The translations under genes and the position numbers were made by a program. A DNA stretch of 10,616 nt from an uncultured Bacteroidales bacterium (GTDB taxonomy: Bacteria; Bacteroidota; Bacteroidia; Bacteroidales; Paludibacteraceae), in assembly GCA_937892015.1 (NCBI GenBank), contig CALAUY010000199.1, positions 1 to 10,616 on the forward strand. The letters are read 5' to 3'. A model generated the notes under the pieces. It saw only the letters and a program-made list of their open reading frames with translations, made no database searches and was not told where the DNA came from. Shown here piece by piece: positions 1 to 6,381 of the stretch. Position 1 is the first letter of the stretch. The number at the start of each line of letters is the position of its first letter.

Positions 1-559
1 ACAGATACTGATGGACTTGGCGAACAAGTACAATGGCCTTGTGGTCGGGACGGGTGACCTCTCTGAGTTGGCACTCGGTTGGGCAACGTATAACGGCGAC
101 CAGATGAGCATGTACGGCGTTAATGCAGGCGTACCGAAAACGCTCGTCAAAGCTGTTGTAACCTACTGTGCCACACATGTTTTCCGCGGTGAAGTGAAAC
201 ACATCTTGGAGGATATAGTGGCCACACCTGTTTCGCCCGAACTGTTGCCACCTGACGAGGGCGGACAGATTGCACAGAAAACCGAGGACAAGGTCGGTCC
301 GTACGAACTGCACGACTTCTTCATCTACTATTTTCTGCGATACGGTTTCACACGCGAGAAGATTCAGTTCATGGCCGAACAGGCTTTTCGCGGCAAGTAC
401 GAGAGTGACGTTATCGCCCATTGGCTTGAGGTGTTCATGCGGCGCTTCTTCTCGCAGCAATACAAACGTTCGTGCATGCCCGACGGCCCGAAAGTGACGT
501 TCGTCTCACTCAGTCCCCGCGGCGATTGGCGTATGCCGTCAGACGCCCGTACGTTCTAA
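1..559 (+). CDS. nadE: Glutamine-dependent NAD(+) synthetase, C-terminal part (5' end outside window)
   Basis: The open frame enters from the left edge (codons from base 2 read Q-I-L before the first Met at 11) and stops with TAA at 557-559, leaving about 185 residues. This is the ATP-dependent synthetase domain that amidates nicotinic acid adenine dinucleotide to NAD+ in the cytoplasm. The visible stretch VVGTGDLSELALGWATYNGD, followed by MSMYGVNAGVPKTLV, is the conserved synthetase-domain block. The tail with HDFFIYYFLRYGF and the terminal SLSPRGDWRMPSDA matches the C-terminus I know from the long, glutaminase-fused NadE of Bacteroidales, normally about 640-680 residues. The amidohydrolase domain that would confirm glutamine use lies outside the window, so glutamine dependence is inferred from family. 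dsbD starts 15 bases downstream on the same strand, suggesting co-transcription. No frameshift is seen. Confidence 0.93.
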   Translation, partial: QILMDLANKYNGLVVGTGDLSELALGWATYNGDQMSMYGVNAGVPKTLVKAVVTYCATHVFRGEVKHILEDIVATPVSPELLPPDEGGQIAQKTEDKVGPYELHDFFIYYFLRYGFTREKIQFMAEQAFRGKYESDVIAHWLEVFMRRFFSQQYKRSCMPDGPKVTFVSLSPRGDWRMPSDARTF

Positions 560-574
560 CTCTAATGATTGACA

Positions 575-2491
575 ATGAAACGCTTACTGACATATATCCT
601 TTTTCTGTTGCCGCTCACGTTATGGGGGCAGATCCTGACACCCATACACTGGACGGCCACTGTGGGCGACACGACCGACAGCACCGTCAGTGTAGTGCTG
701 ACGGCCACTATCGATGAGGGCTGGCATCTCTACACGCAAGAGTTGCCGGACGGTGGCCCTGTCCCCACGCATTTCGCGTATAATCAGCCCGTTGTGGGTA
801 CAACGACCACCGATGCACCGGTGCACAGCGATTACGATGACAATTTCGAGATGGAACTCACGTATTACGTTGACCGAGCGGTCTTTACGCAAGTGCTCCT
901 CGCCCGTTCGGCAGACGAGCTGACGGGGTCGGTCACGTTCATGGCGTGCAACGACCAAATGTGCCTTGCACCCGACACGTGGGAGTTCAGTCTGAACGCC
1001 GCATCAACAAACTCATCGACCGAGACATCATCGGGTCAAGAGGTCTCATCAACCGAGACATTGAGCTCATCAACTGAGTCGCCGGACCAAGAGTCCGCAA
1101 CGACCAACGCGCAACAGCAGTCGTTGCTCTGGATTTTTCTTATGGGACTACTGGCCGGCCTTCTGGCCGTCTTCACGCCGTGTGTGTGGCCAATCATCCC
1201 TATGACCGTCAGTTTCTTCCTCAAGCGTGCCGGTGCAGCAAAAGGGCAGACGGCCAAAGCAGGTATCCGCGATGCGGTGTTGTACGGCGTGGCAATCGTC
1301 ATTATCTACGTGGGGTTAGGACTACTCATCACGGCCATCTTCGGCGCATCGGCACTCAATGCACTGTCAACGAACGCAGTCGTTAACCTCATTTTCTTCG
1401 CAATCCTCGTCGTTTTTGCCGCATCTTTCTTTGGCGCATTCGAGCTGACCCTTCCCTCGTCATGGTCGTCGAAGATGGACAGCAAAGCGTCCTCTACCGG
1501 CGGGTTTCTGTCCATCCTTTTCATGGCATTCACGCTCGTCATCGTCAGCTTCAGTTGCACGGGTCCTATCATCGGCACGTTGCTGGTAGAAGCAGCAGGC
1601 AAGTCGTTCCTTGCGCCAACGGTCGGGATGCTGGGATTCGCTGTGGCACTGGCTCTGCCGTTCACCCTTTTCGCCCTCTTCCCGGGCGTGCTGAACAGAC
1701 TGCCGAAATCGGGCGGATGGATGAACCGCTTCAAGGTGACGCTCGCTTTCCTCGAACTGGCCCTTTCGCTGAAGTTCTTCTCCGTGGCCGACTTGGCGTA
1801 CGGTTGGCATCTGCTGGATCGTGAGGTGTTTATCGCCCTCTGGGTTGTTATTTTCACGTTGCTCGGGCTGTACTTGCTTGGCGTTTTTGCGTTCCCGCAA
1901 GACGATGACAGTCAGCGCACAACGAGTGTTCCGCGCCTGTTCCTTGCCATTCTCTCGCTCGCATTTGCCGTCTATATGATTCCCGGTTTATGGGGAGCCC
2001 CGCTTCGCGCCATCTCTGCATTTGCCCCGCCGATATCAACGCAAGACTGGGTACTGTCGGAGGGAGGAGCCGCTCCGGTGCACGCACATGCCGCACGGTT
2101 CGATGATATGGACGAGGGCTTGGCGTATGCCAAGGCACACAACATGCCTGTTTTCCTCGATTTTAACGGGTACGGTTGCGTCAACTGCCGTAAGATGGAG
2201 GCGGCGGTTCTCTCTAAGCCCCAAGTGGCGGAACGACTGAGTCGGTACGTCATCATCTCGCTTATCGTTGACGACAAGACGCCCCTCGACCGACCGATAG
2301 AGGTGGTTGAGAACGGCACTCGACGCACACTGAAGACGGTTGGCGATAAGTGGAGTTACTTGCAGCGGACAGAGTACGGAGCGAATGCACAACCGTACTA
2401 TCTCCAACTCTCGCCTGACGGCAAACGACTGACTGACAGTTACGTCTATGATGAGAATATCCATAAGTTCCTCGATTGGTTAATCTATTGA
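575..2491 (+). CDS. dsbD: Thiol:disulfide interchange protein DsbD (cytochrome c biogenesis/thioredoxin fusion)
   Basis: A 638-residue inner-membrane protein that carries electrons from cytoplasmic thioredoxin to periplasmic thiol proteins. Residues 1-19 form a signal peptide (KR, then a Leu-rich core ending LWGQ). Residues about 20-140 are the periplasmic alpha domain with a Cys pair at 125/130 (ACNDQMC). A Ser/Thr/Glu-rich linker covers about 143-182. The membrane domain (about 183-480) has FTPCVWPIIPMTVSFF with Cys203 and SFSCTGPIIGT with Cys328, the two transport cysteines. After APPISTQDW comes a thioredoxin-like domain with GYGCVNCRKME (Cys535/Cys538). All six redox cysteines are present, so it should be functional. 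I chose ATG 575 over an in-frame TTG at 569 because MKRLLTY gives a normal signal peptide start. It sits 15 bases after nadE and 12 before rlmB, with no promoter visible between. Confidence 0.95.
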   Translation: MKRLLTYILFLLPLTLWGQILTPIHWTATVGDTTDSTVSVVLTATIDEGWHLYTQELPDGGPVPTHFAYNQPVVGTTTTDAPVHSDYDDNFEMELTYYVDRAVFTQVLLARSADELTGSVTFMACNDQMCLAPDTWEFSLNAASTNSSTETSSGQEVSSTETLSSSTESPDQESATTNAQQQSLLWIFLMGLLAGLLAVFTPCVWPIIPMTVSFFLKRAGAAKGQTAKAGIRDAVLYGVAIVIIYVGLGLLITAIFGASALNALSTNAVVNLIFFAILVVFAASFFGAFELTLPSSWSSKMDSKASSTGGFLSILFMAFTLVIVSFSCTGPIIGTLLVEAAGKSFLAPTVGMLGFAVALALPFTLFALFPGVLNRLPKSGGWMNRFKVTLAFLELALSLKFFSVADLAYGWHLLDREVFIALWVVIFTLLGLYLLGVFAFPQDDDSQRTTSVPRLFLAILSLAFAVYMIPGLWGAPLRAISAFAPPISTQDWVLSEGGAAPVHAHAARFDDMDEGLAYAKAHNMPVFLDFNGYGCVNCRKMEAAVLSKPQVAERLSRYVIISLIVDDKTPLDRPIEVVENGTRRTLKTVGDKWSYLQRTEYGANAQPYYLQLSPDGKRLTDSYVYDENIHKFLDWLIY

Positions 2492-2503
2492 TACATAAAT
2501 GAT

Positions 2504-3304
2504 ATGACACCCCAAACCCCACGTACGAAGAAAGAGTACGAGACGCGCCGGCCCAAAGAGAAAGAGATGATTTTCGGCATTCGTGCCGTGATAGAGGCCA
2601 TTGATGCAGGTAAGACGCTCGACAAGATTATGATTCGCCGCGACATGTCATCGGCCCTGTCTCGCGAACTACTGCAACGCTTGGATGGCCTTGCCACCCC
2701 CGTGCAGAAAGTGCCGGTAGAGCGGCTCAATCAATATACAGACAAGAACCATCAAGGCGTCATTGCGTTCCTCTCGCCCATCGAGTTCACGGCTCTGGAC
2801 AACCTTGTTCCGATGCTCTATGAAGCCGGCAAAGTACCGTTCCTTGTGGTACTGGACGGCGTTACGGATGTGCGCAATTTCGGGGCGATTGCCCGCACTT
2901 GCGCTTGTGCCGGAGTGGATGCGTTGGTGGTGCCGGCGCGCGGCGGGGCGGCGATCAATGGCGATGCGGTCAAGACCAGTGCCGGAGCACTGCATACACT
3001 GCCCGTGTGCAAAGTGGAGAACATGCAGAACGCACTGCGTTTCCTGAAGAACTCGGGCATCACGCTCGTGGCCGCAACCGAACATGCGGAAACGCTCTAT
3101 ACTGAGACCGACATGACCCGACCGCTTGCCATCGTGCTGGGGAGCGAAGATAAGGGTATTTATCCCGCAAACCTCGAGTTGTGTGACCATCAAGTCAAAC
3201 TGCCGATGCAGGGCTCTATTGAGTCACTCAACGTCAGTGTAGCAGCCGGAGTGTTCATCTATGAAGTGGTTCGTCAGCGCAATGGATATTCTCTACGAAG
3301 ATAA
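2504..3304 (+). CDS. rlmB: 23S rRNA (guanosine-2'-O)-methyltransferase, TrmH/SpoU (SPOUT) family
   Basis: A 266-residue cytoplasmic SAM-dependent 2'-O-ribose methyltransferase; RlmB in other bacteria modifies G2251 in the peptidyl-transferase loop of 23S rRNA. After a basic, charged 21-residue tail comes the L30e-like RNA-binding domain starting MIFGIRAVIEAI (about 22-95), including the NHQGVIAFLSP block typical of RlmB. The SPOUT knot domain follows with all three SpoU motifs: LDGVTDVRNFGAIARTC (Asn125, Arg131), IVLGSEDKGI (210-219) and LPMQGSIESLNVSVAAGV (233-250). ATG 2504 is the first start after dsbD; another Met at codon 22 (2567) would remove only the basic tail. The 3' end overlaps the next gene by 23 bases. 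The exact target nucleotide is inferred from family resemblance, and another TrmH-type target such as a tRNA is possible. Confidence 0.9.
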   Translation: MTPQTPRTKKEYETRRPKEKEMIFGIRAVIEAIDAGKTLDKIMIRRDMSSALSRELLQRLDGLATPVQKVPVERLNQYTDKNHQGVIAFLSPIEFTALDNLVPMLYEAGKVPFLVVLDGVTDVRNFGAIARTCACAGVDALVVPARGGAAINGDAVKTSAGALHTLPVCKVENMQNALRFLKNSGITLVAATEHAETLYTETDMTRPLAIVLGSEDKGIYPANLELCDHQVKLPMQGSIESLNVSVAAGVFIYEVVRQRNGYSLRR

Positions 3305-3968
3305 CCACCTCATAGCCGTCAACAAGACGTGCAACGAGATTGTGCAGGGCGACAAGACCGGCGACACGCCGTTGGTTGACCTCGTTAAGGCGTACCTGAA
3401 GGCGAAGTACAACAAGCCCGGGGCGGTGTATCTCGGTTTGCCTCATCGTCTGGACCGACCGACGTCGGGCGTGGTACTGTTTGCCAAGACGAGCAAAGCA
3501 CTTACTCGGCTCAATGCGATGTTCGGGGCGCACGACCAAATCCGCAAGACGTACTGGGCCATCTGTGCCAACTGCCCGCAACCGATGGAAGGGCGACTCG
3601 AACATTACCTCATTCGTCGCGAAGAACAGAACAAATCGTATCTCACCAAGCCCGATGCGCGTGGTGCTAAACAGGCGTTGCTGAACTACCGGGTCATTGC
3701 GCGCAGCGACCGTTACTACTTGGTTGAGGTGGCGTTGGAGACGGGGCGACACCATCAGATTCGTTGCCAACTGTCGGCCATCGGTTGCCCTATCAAGGGC
3801 GACTTGAAGTATGGCGCAGCGCGTTGCAATCCCGATGGTGGAATCTGCCTGCACGCTCGGCGTATCGAGTTCGTTCATCCCGTCTCGCATCAACCGATTA
3901 GCATCACCGCTCCCGTCCCCGATGACCCGCTCTGGCACGCTATAACAGGGAGCGTTTCAGATGGTTGA
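3282..3968 (+). CDS. RluA-family RNA pseudouridine synthase (no S4 domain)
   Basis: A 228-residue pseudouridine synthase that isomerises uridine in rRNA or tRNA. The catalytic motif is LPHRLDRPTSGVVLFAKT with the nucleophilic Asp58. The second family block is EVALETGRHHQIRCQLSAIGCPIKGDLKYG, and LHARRIEFVHPV lies near the end. The protein starts directly with the catalytic fold (MDILYEDNHLIAVNK) and has no room for an N-terminal S4 domain, so it resembles RluA/TruC-type more than RluC/RluD. I cannot tell the substrate. The frame is open back to ATG 3261, but start 3282 gives the conserved family N-terminus. The gene overlaps the end of rlmB by 23 bases in another frame, so translation is probably coupled; both products modify RNA. 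It is the last gene of the left operon. Confidence 0.9.
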   Translation: MDILYEDNHLIAVNKTCNEIVQGDKTGDTPLVDLVKAYLKAKYNKPGAVYLGLPHRLDRPTSGVVLFAKTSKALTRLNAMFGAHDQIRKTYWAICANCPQPMEGRLEHYLIRREEQNKSYLTKPDARGAKQALLNYRVIARSDRYYLVEVALETGRHHQIRCQLSAIGCPIKGDLKYGAARCNPDGGICLHARRIEFVHPVSHQPISITAPVPDDPLWHAITGSVSDG

Positions 3969-4021
3969 GTGCAGTTTGCAGTTTGCTCGATGGACAGAGT
4001 CTCTGCCAAAGTGGCTCGATG

Positions 4022-4041
4022 AGGGGCGTTCAGGGGCGTTC
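4022..4041 (+). repeat. Two tandem copies of a 10-base G-rich unit
   Basis: The unit AGGGGCGTTC occurs at 4022-4031 and again at 4032-4041, followed directly by a run of seven G with one preceding C. It lies between the upstream operon's stop and the next promoter. No role can be assigned; it may be a slippage product. Confidence 0.6.
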
Positions 4042-4088
4042 GGGGGGGCAAAGTGAGTGCTCTTTTACCACTTGCGCACGTTTTTTCG

Positions 4089-4151
4089 CCCCAAAAGTGC
4101 ATTTTTTGCCCCAAATATTTGCATATATGAAAAAAAAGTTGTAACTTTGCA
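4089..4151 (+). promoter_or_regulatory. Bacteroidota-type promoter with upstream TGCA element, driving the transporter-pssA operon
   Basis: The -33 box TTTG is at 4118-4121 and the -7 box TAACTTTG at 4142-4149, separated by 20 bases, which fits the known Bacteroidota sigma-factor consensus (TTTG, about 19-21 bases, TAnnTTTG). The -33 box continues as GCATAT, and a run of eight A fills 4130-4137. Upstream, CCCCAAAA begins at 4089 and is followed by a quasi-palindrome centred on TGCA (AAAAGTGCATTTTT, 4093-4106). GCCCCAAA is present twice, at 4088 and 4108, 20 bases apart. The same arrangement, in the same register, precedes the glycosyltransferase gene on the other strand. Transcription should begin near 4155. 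The core promoter is strongly supported by pattern; a regulatory role for the upstream element is inference. Confidence 0.85.
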
Positions 4152-4181
4152 GTCCGATTACGTGCAATACGCAACGTAAAA

Positions 4182-4250
4182 TCGCCGATAAAACGTACAA
4201 CAACCAACTCGCCGATAAACGTACAACGAGCAACTCGCCGATAAATAGAA
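4182..4250 (+). repeat. CCGATAAA repeats in the 5' leader of the transporter gene
   Basis: TCGCCGATAAA occurs at 4182-4192, 4209-4219 and 4235-4245, spaced 27 and 26 bases apart. The first two copies are followed by ACGTACAAC, and the second and third are preceded by CAACTCG, so the real unit is about 26 bases with roughly two and a half copies. The last copy ends GATAAATAG about 20 bases before the start codon. The array lies wholly inside the predicted untranslated leader. It may affect mRNA structure or bind a regulator, or be neutral slippage. Confidence 0.8.
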
Positions 4251-4269
4251 ACAGAAACAACTAATAGTC

Positions 4270-5616
4270 ATGAATAATCAGAAGAGTTTATCTCCATGGT
4301 TTTGGGTGCCGACGCTGTATTTTGCGGAGGGCATTCCGTATTTCTTAGTCAACAATATCTCTGTGATGATGTTCGCGAAGATGGGTGTACCGAACGACCA
4401 ACTGTCTTTCTTCACCACACTGCTCTACTTCCCTTGGTTCTTGAAGGGAGTATGGAGTCCCATCGTGGATGTCGTGAAGACTAAGCGTTGGTGGATAGTG
4501 TCCATGCAAGTGTTGCTGACGGCTCTTTGCATCCTACTGACAGTGACACTGCCGCATCCCGACGCAGCTACCATAGCTGCGAAAGGTACGTCTGTCAGTC
4601 TGTTCTGGCTCACCTTGGTGTTGTTTATCATTGCCGCTTTTGCCTCGGCAACGCACGACATCGCTGCTGATGGGTTCTACATGCTCGCGCATGACCAAAG
4701 CAGTCAGGCAAAGTTCATCGGTATTCGTTCCACGTTCTACCGCATAGCATCCGTTTTCGGACAGGGCGTGCTGGTCTTAATCGCCGGAGTGGTAGAGAAG
4801 CGTTCGGGCAACATCCCCTATTCGTGGCAAATAACGCTCGGCGTGACTGCCGCAGTGATGTTCTTGATTACGCTGTACCACATCTTCATGTTGCCCAAGT
4901 CGGACAACGACAAGCCTCGCGTCTCGGCAGGAGATGCCTCTGCATCTATGCGTGAGCTGGGCAACTCCTTCAAGACTTTCTTCACGAAGGATGGCGTGTG
5001 GTTGGCGATTCTTTTCATGCTGCTCTACCGTTTGCCCGAGGGTTTCCTCATCAAACTCTGCCAGCCTTTCCTTGTGGACCAACAGGCAGAAGTGGTGACC
5101 GAGACCGGCAAGATAATCGGTGGTGGTCTGGGATTGGACACAGATATGGTAGGTCTGCTCTATGGCACTATTGGTGTTATTTTCCTGCTGCTTGGCGGCA
5201 TAGTCGGTGGAGTGTTCATCTCCAAACGCGGTCTGAAACGTTCGCTGTGGTGGATGGCAGCATGTATGACGTTGCCTTGCCTCACGTTTGTTTATCTTAG
5301 TACTGAACTGCCCACCAATCCATGGGCCATCGGCACGGCCATCTCTATTGAGCAGTTTGGTTACGGATTCGGTTTCACTGCCTACATGATGTACATGATG
5401 TACTTCTCTGAAGGTGAGTTCAAGACTTCGCATTATGCCATCTGCACCGCCTTCATGGCGTTGTCGATGATGCTTCCGGGATTCGTGGCGGGTTCGATTG
5501 AGATGGCAATAGGTTATCGTCTCTTCTTCTGGATGGTAGTGGCATGCAGCGTGGCAACCCTTCTCGTGACGTTCTTGGCGTACCGCAAACTGGACCCGAA
5601 CTACGGACGAAAGTAA
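4270..5616 (+). CDS. Major facilitator transporter, AmpG/PAT-like
   Basis: A 448-residue polytopic inner-membrane protein with about 12 hydrophobic segments. The first helix block WVPTLYFAEGIPYFLVNN, the loop GVWSPIVDVVKTKRWW and the block ASATHDIAADGFYMLA match the pattern of the PAT/AmpG branch (compare the P-[LI]-[MV]-D and Q/H-D-I-x-x-D blocks of AmpG). In enterobacteria AmpG imports anhydro-muropeptides during wall recycling; the eukaryotic relatives carry acetyl-CoA. No recycling gene is nearby and the AmpG likeness is distant, so the substrate is not established and I give no symbol. ATG 4270 is the only sensible start and follows an A-rich leader. It has its own promoter at 4089-4151 and is followed after 66 bases by pssA, probably in the same transcript. 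Confidence 0.85.
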   Translation: MNNQKSLSPWFWVPTLYFAEGIPYFLVNNISVMMFAKMGVPNDQLSFFTTLLYFPWFLKGVWSPIVDVVKTKRWWIVSMQVLLTALCILLTVTLPHPDAATIAAKGTSVSLFWLTLVLFIIAAFASATHDIAADGFYMLAHDQSSQAKFIGIRSTFYRIASVFGQGVLVLIAGVVEKRSGNIPYSWQITLGVTAAVMFLITLYHIFMLPKSDNDKPRVSAGDASASMRELGNSFKTFFTKDGVWLAILFMLLYRLPEGFLIKLCQPFLVDQQAEVVTETGKIIGGGLGLDTDMVGLLYGTIGVIFLLLGGIVGGVFISKRGLKRSLWWMAACMTLPCLTFVYLSTELPTNPWAIGTAISIEQFGYGFGFTAYMMYMMYFSEGEFKTSHYAICTAFMALSMMLPGFVAGSIEMAIGYRLFFWMVVACSVATLLVTFLAYRKLDPNYGRK

Positions 5617-5682
5617 GTGATTTGTAAATCGAAACATCGTAATCTCGAAATCTCGAAATAATTTTTAAATCGTTAATTGTTA
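5617..5682 (+). other. AT-rich 66-base spacer with short TCGAAA-type repeats
   Basis: The spacer between the transporter and pssA repeats short TCG/AAA words. ATCTCGAA occurs twice in tandem (5642-5649 and 5650-5657) and TCGAAA also at 5629-5634. No TAnnTTTG box is positioned to make a promoter: TAATTTTT at 5659 is an imperfect match, and the nearest TTTG, at 5621, is 34 bases away. I therefore expect pssA to be read from the upstream promoter. Confidence 0.5.
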
Positions 5683-6381
5683 ATGAAACAGCATATTCCT
5701 AATGCACTTACGTGCTGCAATCTGCTTTCGGGTGCAGTGGCCGTGACGATGGCTTTTTCGGGTCAGTTCACATGGTCTTTCGGGCTCATTATACTGGGAG
5801 CACTCTTCGATTTCTTAGACGGTGGTTCGGCCCGTATGTTGGGCGTGTCGTCACCCATTGGCAAAGAGTTGGACTCGTTGGCCGATGTGGTCACGTTCGG
5901 ATTGGCGCCAAGCGTGATGTTGATGCAAGTAGTTCGTTTAGAGACGGAGAACAGTACGTACGCATGGGGTTGGTGGTCACTGGTGTTCCTCTTGATGGCG
6001 GCTTTTTCGGCGTTGCGATTGGCCAAGTTCAACGTTGACACCCGTCAGACAGAGTCGTTTCTGGGCTTGGCCACTCCTGCGAATGCGCTGTTTTGGTCGT
6101 CACTTATTGCCGCATGGCCCAAACTGCCCTCGTTCGCTCAATGGGTGCCGATTGTGCTACTCGTGTGTATGCTTGTGAGTTGTTGGTTGTTGGTCAGCGA
6201 AGTGCCGTTCTTCTCGCTGAAATTCCACTCTTTTGCATGGAAAGAGAACAGTACCCGCTACATTTTCCTGATGGGTTGCGTGGTGCTGACGGTCGTTTGT
6301 GCGTTACTCGGTCATTTCTTGTTCGCCGGTTGCGTGTGCATCGTTTGGTACGTGTTATCGGCGTTGATCTTGCGCAGATAA
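5683..6381 (+). CDS. pssA: CDP-diacylglycerol--serine O-phosphatidyltransferase
   Basis: A 232-residue membrane enzyme that makes phosphatidylserine, the precursor of phosphatidylethanolamine, from CDP-diacylglycerol and serine. The complete CDP-alcohol phosphotransferase signature D-x2-DG-x2-AR-x8-G-x3-D-x3-D is present: Asp43, Asp46-Gly47, Ala50-Arg51, Gly60, Asp64, Asp68. The N-terminus IPNALTCCNLLSGAVAV and GLAPSVML after the motif favour serine as the acceptor rather than glycerol phosphate. Five to seven hydrophobic segments follow the usual pattern. ATG 5683 is preferred to an in-frame TTG at 5677. The last 23 codons and the stop lie over the 3' end of the convergent DUF6913-like gene. 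A phosphatidylserine decarboxylase is not in the window. Confidence 0.92.
   Translation: MKQHIPNALTCCNLLSGAVAVTMAFSGQFTWSFGLIILGALFDFLDGGSARMLGVSSPIGKELDSLADVVTFGLAPSVMLMQVVRLETENSTYAWGWWSLVFLLMAAFSALRLAKFNVDTRQTESFLGLATPANALFWSSLIAAWPKLPSFAQWVPIVLLVCMLVSCWLLVSEVPFFSLKFHSFAWKENSTRYIFLMGCVVLTVVCALLGHFLFAGCVCIVWYVLSALILRR

Larger units (their letters stand above)
3969..4269. other. 301-base intergenic spacer between the RNA-modification operon and the transporter operon
   Basis: No gene is supported here; short open frames lack any recognisable protein pattern. From left to right it holds a GCAGTTT word repeated twice (3971-3984), a small dyad CAGAGTCTCTG (3995-4005) without a T-run, a G-rich 10-base direct repeat (4022-4041), then the promoter module (4089-4151) and a leader of about 115 bases with CCGATAAA repeats. 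I find no convincing intrinsic terminator for the upstream operon. The T-run near 4080 is preceded only by weak inverted matches. Confidence 0.6.

Noticed and set aside
569..577. TTG at 569 as the dsbD start
   Set aside because: ATG at 575 gives a standard signal peptide beginning MKR; the TTG would add only two residues.
1306..1857. Long antisense open frames over dsbD, rlmB, the transporter and ligA
   Set aside because: All overlap strongly recognised genes and have basic or Cys/His-rich shadow compositions with no domain pattern.
3261..3284. ATG at 3261 as the pseudouridine synthase start
   Set aside because: The family N-terminus begins at MDILYEDNHL (3282); the seven extra codons coincide with the rlmB reading region.
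3995..4015. Possible intrinsic terminator (CAGAGTCTCTG dyad and GCCA-AAG-TGGC mini-hairpin)
   Set aside because: The first dyad has a one-base loop, the second a four-base-pair stem, and neither is followed by a T-run.
3890..4207. Minus-strand open frame over the intergenic spacer
   Set aside because: Covers the promoter module and the end of the pseudouridine synthase gene in antisense; the HFWG-like string it shares with the frame at 10381 comes only from the repeated promoter element.
4182..4250. CRISPR-like array
   Set aside because: Spacers are too short and partly identical to each other; with two and a half copies this is an ordinary tandem repeat in a leader.
5621..5666. Possible pssA promoter (TTTG at 5621 with TAATTTTT at 5659)
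   Set aside because: Spacing is 34 bases against the usual 19-21, and the -7 box is imperfect.
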